Shown here piece by piece: positions 14,142-19,945 of a stretch of 19,945 bases of DNA. Both the position numbers and the translations under genes were made by a program. The stretch spans positions 1 to 19,945 of the forward strand of contig DATLMV010000002.1 in NCBI GenBank assembly GCA_035537095.1, in the 5' to 3' direction. The DNA is from DASWNP01 sp035537095 (lineage in GTDB: Bacteria; Acidobacteriota; Blastocatellia; Pyrinomonadales; Pyrinomonadaceae). Positions within the stretch are counted from its first letter, which is position 1. Each line of letters opens with the position of its first letter. A model generated the notes under the pieces. The model saw nothing but the letters and a program-made list of their open reading frames with translations. It did no database searches and was not told where the DNA came from.

Positions 14142-15458
14142 ATGATTAGCGGTCGAGACATCATTTACATCTCAAGTATCGAATGGAACTTTCTCTGGCA
14201 GGGGCATCAGGAGATTGCCCTGCGTCTGGCGGCGGCGGGCAACCGCGTCCTCTACATCGAGAACACGGGCGTGCGCGCGCCGGGACTGGCGGACGTGAGC
14301 CGCGTCGCTTTTCGTCTCAAGCGTTGGGCGCGTGCGCTCGCGTCGAGCGGCGTCCGCGAGGTCGCGCCGAACATCTTCCTGTGCTCGCCGCTCGTGCTGC
14401 CGCCCTTCGGGCCGCGCTGGCAGCGCACGCTCAACCGGCGCATCTTCCTGCCGCTCGTGCGTCGCGCCGCGCGCAGTCTCGGGATGCGCGACGTTTTGAT
14501 CTGGACGTACCTGCCGACCGACACGACCGTTGACCTCATCAAACAACTGCGCGGGCCAAAGAGCCGCGTCGTCTATTATTGCGTCGCGGATTTCACGCAG
14601 TTGACGCCGCACGCCGATCAACTCCGCAGGAGCGAACGCGAAACCGTCGAACTGAGCGACGCCGTGTTCACCAACTGTTCGGAACTGACCAACCTCTTCG
14701 CACGCTGGAACCCGAACACGCACGTCTTTCCCTTCGGCGTCAACCTCGACGCCTTTCCCCTCGAAGCCGCCGACGCTTCGCCGACCCGAGACGGCGCGAA
14801 GCGCAACGGGCATCCGTCGCCACAGGCGTCGCAGCCGACATCAACACAGACGGGGGGCGCGGCATCTTTGAATGATTTGCCGCATCCGGTTGTCGGTTAT
14901 GTCGGCGGGTTGCATCGTCATGTGGATTTCGCGCTGCTCAAGCGGATGGCGTTGGCGCGTCCCGGTTGGTCTTTCGTGCTGGTCGGTTCGCTGCAAGAGG
15001 AGGTCGGGGAGTTGCGTGGCTTGCCGAACGTGCACCTGCTCGGACAGCAACCGCACCGCGAACTCGCCGAGTATATCCGCCGTTTCGATGTCTGCATCGT
15101 GCCCTACGTGAACAGCATCTATACGACGACGGTCGTCCCGACCAAGATCAACGAATATCTGGCGATGGGCAAGCCCGTCGTCTCGACCGACCTGCCGACC
15201 GTCACAGAGTTCAACCGCGAGCATCAGGTCTTGCTCACGGCGACGACCGAACCGGAAGATTTCCTGCGGGCCGTCGAAGATGCTCTCGCGCTGCCGAAGG
15301 ATGCGGAGACGATTGCGCGGCGCAGGCGGGTGGCGTCGCTCGGCGACTGGCAGGCGCGTTTTGCGGCGATGTGCGCGCTCATCGAAACGCCGCAGGCTGG
15401 CACGGGCGCGCGGGAAGAGAAAGCTTCGGAAAAACCGCTCGCGCAGGCGCGTCTCTGA
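14142..15458 (+). CDS. Glycosyltransferase, GT-B fold, GT4/TuaH-like
   Basis: This 438-residue enzyme transfers a sugar from a nucleotide-sugar donor. The N-terminal Rossmann half (about 5-200) begins with IIYISSIEWNFLWQGHQEIA. The C-terminal donor-binding half (about 245-405) shows VGYVGGLHRHVDF, SFVLVGS, NVHLLGQQPH and the acidic donor-site region PTKINEYLAMGKPVVSTDLP with Glu338. The pattern is closest to teichuronic-acid TuaH-like enzymes of the GT4 group. An unusual Ser/Thr/Gln-rich linker (about 209-243) separates the halves, and the C-terminus is Ala/Glu-rich. It lies 72 nt after the nucleotidyltransferase-like gene, which suggests one transcript. It may decorate a surface glycan, or a peptide if the RiPP reading of the locus holds. 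The acceptor is unknown. Confidence 0.85.
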   Translation: MISGRDIIYISSIEWNFLWQGHQEIALRLAAAGNRVLYIENTGVRAPGLADVSRVAFRLKRWARALASSGVREVAPNIFLCSPLVLPPFGPRWQRTLNRRIFLPLVRRAARSLGMRDVLIWTYLPTDTTVDLIKQLRGPKSRVVYYCVADFTQLTPHADQLRRSERETVELSDAVFTNCSELTNLFARWNPNTHVFPFGVNLDAFPLEAADASPTRDGAKRNGHPSPQASQPTSTQTGGAASLNDLPHPVVGYVGGLHRHVDFALLKRMALARPGWSFVLVGSLQEEVGELRGLPNVHLLGQQPHRELAEYIRRFDVCIVPYVNSIYTTTVVPTKINEYLAMGKPVVSTDLPTVTEFNREHQVLLTATTEPEDFLRAVEDALALPKDAETIARRRRVASLGDWQARFAAMCALIETPQAGTGAREEKASEKPLAQARL

Positions 15459-15484
15459 CGGGCGGGGCGAAAACCTGTTATACT
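15455..15484 (+). promoter_or_regulatory. Promoter for the peptide-modification operon
   Basis: An extended -10 box TGT-TATACT spans 15476-15484. CTGACG at 15455-15460 serves as a -35 box with an 18-nt spacer. The -35 box overlaps the stop codon of the glycosyltransferase gene. Transcription from here would read the STN-like gene, the small peptide, kinase, radical SAM and PqqD genes after a leader of about 210 nt. Confidence 0.6.
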
Positions 15485-15703
15485 CAAAAACAACCGGCAC
15501 AAGCGGTTCGGGAGAGCTAAAGGGTTGTCTCGATAAGTGTTGAACCAACCCTATGCGTTGACGTGCCATCTTAATTATGTTAGTTTCCGCTTGCCTGTGA
15601 CAAACACCTGCGGGGATGTTCAAAAGAGCTTCCGTCGGGATTCCCAATCATCGGGTCTTTTTAAGATAAGCAAGACAAATAGGTTCACCGAAGTTTTAAG
15701 AAA

Positions 15704-16567
15704 ATGAGCAAGAACAATCTTAACGTGTGGTTATTGACGCGAGGGCTGGCGGCGGCTCTGGTTCTCTCTGCGGCGACGGCGGCTCCGTCCGCCGGTTTCG
15801 CGCAGGCGAAGAAAGAGACGAAACCCGCGCCGAAGGCGACTACTGCGGCTGCGCCGTCGAAAGAGGCGGCGGCGACCAAAGAGAAGAAGGCGGCGTGGCG
15901 TCTGGACGTGTCGGAGAAAGCGCCGGAGACCTTCAGCCTGAAGGCCACGGACGCGCCGCTCACCGAGATTGCCGCCGAGTTGGGCCGCAAGCTCAAAGTG
16001 CCCGTCACGCTCAGTCCCGTCATGCAGAAGCAGAAGGTGACGCTCGACTTCAGCGCGCTGCCTTTGGACGGAACGCTGCGGATGCTCGCGCCCGTGCCCT
16101 TCGTTGACTACGAGGTGAGCGGAGATTTCTCCGCCCCGCCGAAGCCTCTCGCCGTCTATCTCTACGCGCTCAACGAGAACCCGCCCGCCAACAGCACGGC
16201 CATCAACGCGTCTTCGGAAGCGTTGCTCATCGAGGGCGACACGGAGGAAGGCACGGAGAGTTACGAGAAGGCGAAAGAGAAGGGCGACGTTCCGCTGGCC
16301 GTCACCTACACCAAGAATCAACTCACCGTCCACGCCAAGAAGCAACCCCTGACCGTGGTGCTCTATAAAATCGCGTCCGAAATCGGCGTGCCTTTCGACC
16401 TGCGCTACGAGAGCACGGAAGTGGTGGACGTGAACCTGACCAACTCCTCGCTCGATTCGGCTCTGCGTTCCATCTCGCCGTCCGTGCGTTTTTATTACCG
16501 CACCGATCTGCAAAATCTTGAAATCCAGCCGCTCCGCATCGCTTTAGTGGCTCCGGCTCGCACCTAA
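15704..16567 (+). CDS. Exported protein with two STN-like (secretin/TonB N-terminal) modules
   Basis: The protein has 287 residues. A signal peptide (about 1-33, cut near GFA-Q) is followed by a Lys/Ala/Thr/Pro-rich linker to about 65. Two similar modules follow. The first, at about 76-130, reads FSLKATDAPLTEIAAELGRK then VTLDFSALPLDGTLRML. The second, at about 208-270, reads LTVHAKKQPLTVVLYKIASE then VDVNLTNSSLDSALRSI. Each has the beta-alpha-beta layout of an STN domain, normally found at the periplasmic end of secretins and TonB receptors. No pore domain is present, so this is a free periplasmic or anchored STN protein. It is first in the operon, 39 nt before the small peptide gene, so it may take part in handling or export of that peptide. 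That role is inference. Confidence 0.7.
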   Translation: MSKNNLNVWLLTRGLAAALVLSAATAAPSAGFAQAKKETKPAPKATTAAAPSKEAAATKEKKAAWRLDVSEKAPETFSLKATDAPLTEIAAELGRKLKVPVTLSPVMQKQKVTLDFSALPLDGTLRMLAPVPFVDYEVSGDFSAPPKPLAVYLYALNENPPANSTAINASSEALLIEGDTEEGTESYEKAKEKGDVPLAVTYTKNQLTVHAKKQPLTVVLYKIASEIGVPFDLRYESTEVVDVNLTNSSLDSALRSISPSVRFYYRTDLQNLEIQPLRIALVAPART

Positions 16568-16591
16568 GTACTTAAACTTTATACATCTTCT

Positions 16592-16600
16592 GAGGAGGGA
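16592..16600 (+). promoter_or_regulatory. Strong ribosome binding site for a TTG-started small peptide
   Basis: GAGGAGGGA lies 6 nt before TTG 16607. It is the strongest such site in a window where most genes have weak ones. It supports the non-ATG start and suggests high translation of the peptide. Confidence 0.8.
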
Positions 16601-16606
16601 TAACCC

Positions 16607-16798
16607 TTGAATAAGTTGACCACGAATGCCTTTAATGAATCTTCGTCCGAGCCCTTTGAGCAGCAGGAAGAAGTCCTGACGCCGACCGCCGCCAGCAAGA
16701 AACAGTTTATCGAGCCGGTAGTTTCCGTCCCCATTGACGTTCTCGAAACGACATCCTTTTTCCAATCCGCAACGACCGTTGATACGTCGGACGTGTAG
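16607..16798 (+). CDS. Candidate RiPP precursor peptide (63 aa), lasso-like leader
   Basis: This 63-residue peptide is polar and acidic in residues 1-30, then KKQFIEPVVSVPIDV, and ends with a Ser/Thr-rich tail. It resembles no enzyme. Its position right before modification genes, the very strong ribosome binding site and its size fit a ribosomal peptide precursor. The lasso leader pattern (Tyr -17, Pro -14, Leu -12, Thr -2) aligns as Phe34, Pro37, Val39 and Thr49; the usual Gly is Ile43. That predicts cleavage after Ser50 and a core FFQSATTVDTSDV with Asp59 at core position 9, where a lasso ring could close. A first core residue of Phe is unusual for lasso peptides, and the tail after Asp59 would be only four residues. 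Ser61 and several Thr could be kinase targets. It is followed 50 nt later by the kinase-like gene. The precursor role is likely; its chemistry is open. Confidence 0.65.
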   Translation: MNKLTTNAFNESSSEPFEQQEEVLTPTAASKKQFIEPVVSVPIDVLETTSFFQSATTVDTSDV

Positions 16799-16848
16799 CG
16801 GCGGGATGCCGTCCGGCGGGAGATTGGAAGCCAGCGAGCGGACAGGAT

Positions 16849-17895
16849 ATGGCGATGGTTTTACCGCTTGACGTGGAAGCTGTTTCGAGCAGTAGAAGTT
16901 ACACGGTTGCGAATCGTCTCCTGTCCATCCATGCATCCGATGCGCGGACGGCCCAACTAGCCGAATCATTCTTTGGTGCGTTCTATCTCACTCCCTACGC
17001 CGCCAGAGTTCCCGACCGGGTAGATTGCCACATAAATCTCTGGACTGATATGCCGCCATCCGTTCCGCCGCATCTCCAACTCTTCGAGATGCCGCGCGGA
17101 GTCTGTTACACGGATGGCGAAACCTATTTCCTCGATGTGGACGAGTCGCGCTTTATCGTCGGCCCGCCCGCCGCGCGGCAGATTGACGTGTGGTTCGGCG
17201 AGACGGCGCACGCGCGCCACCCCGTCGCGCTCATCAACGTGATGTCCTACGTGATGCACATGGCCCTGCGTCGTTGCGCGCTCTACGACCTCCACGCGGC
17301 GGGCGTGGTCGAACCTTCGACGGGCGCGGGCGTGCTCTTTGTCGGCGAATCCAACAGCGGCAAATCGAGCCTGACGGTGAGGCTCACGCGCTCCGGTTGG
17401 TCGTACCTGTCGGACGACATGCTGCTGCTCTTCGAGCGACAGGGCAGCGTCGAGGCGCGCGCTCTGCGGCGACTCTTCGCCGTCTCCGCCGCGACGCTCG
17501 ACGGTTGCCAACTGCCGCGTCTCGACGAGGCGCTCGGCACGCCCGTCAACTCCGACCCGAGCAAGCGCAGGCTTGAGCCTTCGATTGTCTTTCCCGAGAG
17601 CTTCGCCGAACAATGCACGCCGCGCGTCATCTGTTTCCCCGTCGTGACGGGAGAACGCGAGAGCCGTCTCGAACCCTTGCGACAGGCTGACGTGCTGACA
17701 CAACTCATCCGGCTCTGCGTCTGGACGAGCTTCGACGCGACTGCGCGCGACTACCTGCGTTTTCTCGGCAGGCTCGTCCGCCAGACGAAGGCTTACAGGC
17801 TCCTCGCCGGTCTGGATTTACTCGAAGACCCCGCGCGCGCCAGCGCACTCCTGACGCCTCACGTCGCCGCCGCCGCTGCTGCTGTCGCCGCTTAA
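16849..17895 (+). CDS. HPr-kinase-like P-loop protein (possible peptide kinase)
   Basis: This 348-residue protein has the catalytic core of HPr kinase relatives. It carries His149 in LHAAG, the P-loop GESNSGKSS at 166-174, and the acid pair Asp189-Asp190 in YLSDDMLLL. It lacks the rest of a classical HPr kinase and has its own N-terminal (1-140) and C-terminal regions, the latter ending in an Ala-rich tail. Relatives occur in lasso clusters, where they phosphorylate the precursor on Ser near its C-terminus. Others occur beside PqqD-like proteins in surface polysaccharide loci. It lies between the small peptide and the radical SAM gene, and is followed only 5 nt later by the latter. The likely substrate is the Ser/Thr-rich tail of the 63-aa peptide; this is inference. 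ATG 16849 is used, with ATG 16855 as an alternative. Confidence 0.78.
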   Translation: MAMVLPLDVEAVSSSRSYTVANRLLSIHASDARTAQLAESFFGAFYLTPYAARVPDRVDCHINLWTDMPPSVPPHLQLFEMPRGVCYTDGETYFLDVDESRFIVGPPAARQIDVWFGETAHARHPVALINVMSYVMHMALRRCALYDLHAAGVVEPSTGAGVLFVGESNSGKSSLTVRLTRSGWSYLSDDMLLLFERQGSVEARALRRLFAVSAATLDGCQLPRLDEALGTPVNSDPSKRRLEPSIVFPESFAEQCTPRVICFPVVTGERESRLEPLRQADVLTQLIRLCVWTSFDATARDYLRFLGRLVRQTKAYRLLAGLDLLEDPARASALLTPHVAAAAAAVAA

Positions 17896-17900
17896 TATTT

Positions 17901-19064
17901 ATGACTTCTGTTCCGCGCCCCATCTCAGACGAAGATACGACGGCTGCGCCCGGCGTGCCGCCGCGCATCAGTATCGAGTTGACCAATATCTGCAAGCTGC
18001 ATTGTAGCTATTGCATGCGCGACGAGGACGCGCTCTATCATTCGCCCGCCAACTTCTTCTCCGTCGAACTGCTCAAGCGCATCATTCAAGGCGCGCGCTC
18101 GGCTTACGGCATCGGCTACGTCTCCTTCACGGGCGGCGAGGTGACGATTCACCCGCGCTTCAAGGAGATTGTCGAGATGGTCGCCGCCGAAGGCGTGCAG
18201 TTCAGTTTCGTCACGAACGGCTGGCACTTCGCGCGCGTCTATCCGTTGCTCGTCGCCAATCGAGAGGCGGTGCGCGCCGTCGCTTTCAGTCTCGACGGCG
18301 CGGACAAAGCATCGCACGACCGCTGGCGCGGCGAGGGTTCGTTCGTCCGCGTCATGCGCGGCATCACGCTCTGCTACACGAGCGGTATCCCTTTTATCCT
18401 CAAGGTCGGCATCCGCCGCGACACGCTCCCGCACTTGCAGGAGTTCGCGCTGCTCGCGGCGCGTCTCGGCGCGCGTGCGCTCCACTTCTCACATTTTCTC
18501 CCGACCTCTTCCGCGCTCGAAGACGAATCCGCCCTGACCCCCGATGAACGCACGCAGTCCGAACAGGAGATTGCGATTCTCTCCAACATCCTCAAGATGG
18601 AGATCGGGCTCGCGGCGGGCTACTCGAACATTGACCCCGCGCCCCCTTGCGCCTCCCTGCGCGGGACGACCTGCAACGTGGATTATCGAGGGCGGCTCAC
18701 GCTCTGCTGCAATCTCTCCGGCTATCGCGGCGCGGGCGAAGATACGGACGTGGTCGCCGATCTGCACAAGGAAGATTTTGCGGCGGCCTACCCGCGTCTG
18801 CTCGATCTCATCGAAGTGCAACTCGAACGCCGCCGCCGCGCGCTCGCCGAACATCGGGCAGCGGGACGCGAAGTTGATCTGTACACAGGCTCGCCGTGCC
18901 TGTTCTGCCTGCAATCGTTCGGCAAAATCCCTTGGCGCGACAGCGCAACTGCTGCCGCCGCCGGAATCAAAATCCGTTCATTACCAATCCTGAATAGAAC
19001 GCTTGCCGCGAACACTTCTGCCGCGCACGACGCGGCTCTGGCGGGGGCAACGAAATTAGTATGA
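17901..19064 (+). CDS. Radical SAM enzyme with SPASM/twitch-like C-terminal cysteines
   Basis: This 387-residue enzyme would cleave S-adenosylmethionine with a 4Fe-4S cluster to start radical chemistry, probably on a peptide. The cluster motif is Cys31-x3-Cys35-x2-Cys38 in CKLHCSYC, the SAM-binding GGE lies at 78-80, and the TIM-barrel core ends near 230. A C-terminal set of cysteines (250, 258, 269, 270, then 333 and 336) fits an auxiliary cluster domain. The spacing C-x5-G-x4-C (258-269) is shorter than the classic SPASM pattern, so it may be a twitch or degenerate SPASM domain. It starts 5 nt after the kinase gene and overlaps the PqqD gene as ATGA, so translation is coupled. Peptide-modifying radical SAM enzymes usually pair with a PqqD-like partner, as here. 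The reaction is unknown. Confidence 0.88.
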   Translation: MTSVPRPISDEDTTAAPGVPPRISIELTNICKLHCSYCMRDEDALYHSPANFFSVELLKRIIQGARSAYGIGYVSFTGGEVTIHPRFKEIVEMVAAEGVQFSFVTNGWHFARVYPLLVANREAVRAVAFSLDGADKASHDRWRGEGSFVRVMRGITLCYTSGIPFILKVGIRRDTLPHLQEFALLAARLGARALHFSHFLPTSSALEDESALTPDERTQSEQEIAILSNILKMEIGLAAGYSNIDPAPPCASLRGTTCNVDYRGRLTLCCNLSGYRGAGEDTDVVADLHKEDFAAAYPRLLDLIEVQLERRRRALAEHRAAGREVDLYTGSPCLFCLQSFGKIPWRDSATAAAAGIKIRSLPILNRTLAANTSAAHDAALAGATKLV

Positions 19065-19327
19065 CGACCGAAACGCACGTCCCGCACGACCACATCGTCT
19101 CCACCGAACTCGACGGCGGCGAAGGCGTGCTCGTGGATTTGAACGCCAAGAGATACTACCAACTCAACGAGACGGCGATGTTCGTCTGGTCGCGCCTCGA
19201 AGAAGGGCAGACGATTCCGCAGATCGTCGAGGAGATGACGCGCGTCTACGATGTCACTCCGGAACACGCCGGGACGAGCGTCGCGCACCTCCTGCAAAAC
19301 CTACAGACGCGAAAACTGGTCAATTAA
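19061..19327 (+). CDS. PqqD-family peptide-binding protein (RiPP recognition element)
   Basis: This 88-residue protein shows the PqqD pattern: GEGVLVDLNAKRYYQLNETA, then MFVWSRLEEGQTI, an IVEEMTRVYDV helix, and a final helix ending LQTRKLVN. PqqD-like domains bind the leader part of precursor peptides and present it to radical SAM enzymes or lasso proteases (where they are called B1 or RRE). The start overlaps the radical SAM stop by 4 nt, so the two are translationally coupled and probably act together. The stop lies just 8 nt from the stop of the convergent B2-like gene. It can be expected to bind residues of about 31-49 of the 63-aa peptide. The family is secure; the partner is inferred. 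Confidence 0.9.
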   Translation: MTTETHVPHDHIVSTELDGGEGVLVDLNAKRYYQLNETAMFVWSRLEEGQTIPQIVEEMTRVYDVTPEHAGTSVAHLLQNLQTRKLVN

Positions 19328-19335
19328 ATATTCTG

Positions 19336-19866
19336 CTACGCCGGAAAAGCGTATGTGACGGTGTAGTCGGGCGCGCTCGCTTCAAGGAGCGGACGCCCGC
19401 GCGCCTCCAACCACGCGTGCCCGTCGAGCGCGCCGCCCGTGTCCTTGCGGACGCCGAACAGGATGCGCGTCTCGATGCCTTCGAGCGCGAGAAAACGGTA
19501 GAGCACCGGCGCGCGCTTCCAGCATGTCGGGGTGAAGAAAAGAAAATCGGTCGCCAGCAGCAGGTCTAACAGGTGTGCGAGCCGCGCTTCAACCTCGGAC
19601 GGTTGAGCGGACGGGCGGACACGCGTTTTCGGTCTCATCAGACGCAGAATGCGCGGCAGCGGCATCAGCCTGATAAGCACGGAAAGCACCGCCACCCAAC
19701 CGGCCATGCGCGCGACGAGCAGCGCGGCTGAAGGGTCGCGATACGCGAACCCGAACGCGAGCGACGCCGCGCGCAGGCTCTTTTGCACGATTTTGTTTAG
19801 CTTGCCGAGTATCACTTTCGCCTTGTCAAACACCCGCCGTTTGACTACAACTTCCGACGTGCTCAT
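19336..19866 (-). CDS. Lasso-B2-type leader peptidase-like protein (Transglut_core3)
   Basis: This 176-residue protein (ATG 19866) has two amphipathic or hydrophobic helices near residues 40-75, then a transglutaminase-like core. Its catalytic Cys115 lies in PTCWKRAPVLYRFL, and His150 in GHAWLEARGRPLLE, a 35-residue spacing like known lasso B2 proteases. The third residue is usually Asp 12 positions after the His; here it is Glu162, with Asp167 a few residues on. B2 proteins cut the leader from lasso precursors with help from a PqqD-like B1 protein. The frame stays open to the window edge with a GTG at 19941, so a longer N-terminus or an upstream operon partner cannot be excluded. It converges on the PqqD gene. 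Family assignment is good; activity with the changed third residue is unproven. Confidence 0.75.
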   Translation of the reverse strand: MSTSEVVVKRRVFDKAKVILGKLNKIVQKSLRAASLAFGFAYRDPSAALLVARMAGWVAVLSVLIRLMPLPRILRLMRPKTRVRPSAQPSEVEARLAHLLDLLLATDFLFFTPTCWKRAPVLYRFLALEGIETRILFGVRKDTGGALDGHAWLEARGRPLLEASAPDYTVTYAFPA

Positions 19867-19945
19867 TCTTCCCGACAACGACGAAACACGCGCGCGCGCC
19901 GCACGCATCACCCATGACGGCGGGGTCGTCGCCTTTCGCACCGAC

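Noticed and set aside
15634..15664. Rho-independent terminator before the STN gene (GGG followed by T5)
   Set aside because: Only three-base stems can be drawn before the T-run, too weak to call; kept only as part of the structured-leader finding.
16557..16585. Separate promoter for the small peptide (TATACA at 16580-16585)
   Set aside because: No -35 box at proper spacing; the AT-rich stretch alone is weak evidence.
1..19945. CRISPR array, tRNA, rRNA or transposase gene
   Set aside because: No regularly spaced repeats with unique spacers, no cloverleaf or rRNA stretch, and no transposase-like protein were seen on either strand.

Overview
The window is GC-rich (except in its repeat-filled intergenic spacers) and holds 15 protein-coding genes that I consider real, plus one 49-codon membrane-protein gene. 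The organism is most likely an Acidobacteriota bacterium, possibly near Blastocatellia/Pyrinomonadaceae. This is an inference from gene style, weak Shine-Dalgarno use, secreted FG-GAP and OmpA proteins, and GTCCCGTAGGGAC palindromes. No rRNA or tRNA gene is present to confirm it.

Left part (1-5000): an MsbA-type ABC exporter on the minus strand is divergent from an OmpR-type response regulator. The regulator overlaps a secreted FnIII/FG-GAP propeller protein by 4 nt. A 223-bp nested palindromic element and a tiny Lmo0937-like membrane protein follow. Middle part (5250-11870): an OmpA-family envelope protein, a membrane-bound NtrB-like histidine kinase, an unrecognised exported protein and an NtrC-like sigma-54 activator. 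The kinase and activator look like a cognate pair. Three gene ends in this half carry imperfect palindromes built from 7-nt units of three different sequences.

Right part (12000-19945): an O-methyltransferase, an NTP_transf_5 nucleotidyltransferase-like protein and a TuaH-like glycosyltransferase lead into what looks like a RiPP locus. A promoter at the end of the glycosyltransferase gene is followed by an exported protein with two STN-like modules, a 63-aa Ser/Thr-rich peptide with a TTG start and a very strong ribosome binding site, an HPr-kinase-like P-loop protein, a radical SAM enzyme with extra C-terminal cysteines, and a PqqD-type peptide-binding protein. A lasso-B2-type transglutaminase-fold protease converges from the other strand.

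The most interesting point is the small peptide. Its residues 34-49 match the spacing of the lasso-leader recognition pattern (aromatic at -17, Pro at -14, aliphatic at -12, Thr at -2). This predicts a 13-residue core with Asp at position 9. No asparagine-synthetase-like lasso cyclase lies in the window, while a radical SAM enzyme sits in the operon. Either the cyclase lies beyond the right edge, or this is a lasso-like leader/protease/kinase kit feeding a radical SAM enzyme. Both ideas are inference from sequence and need testing.
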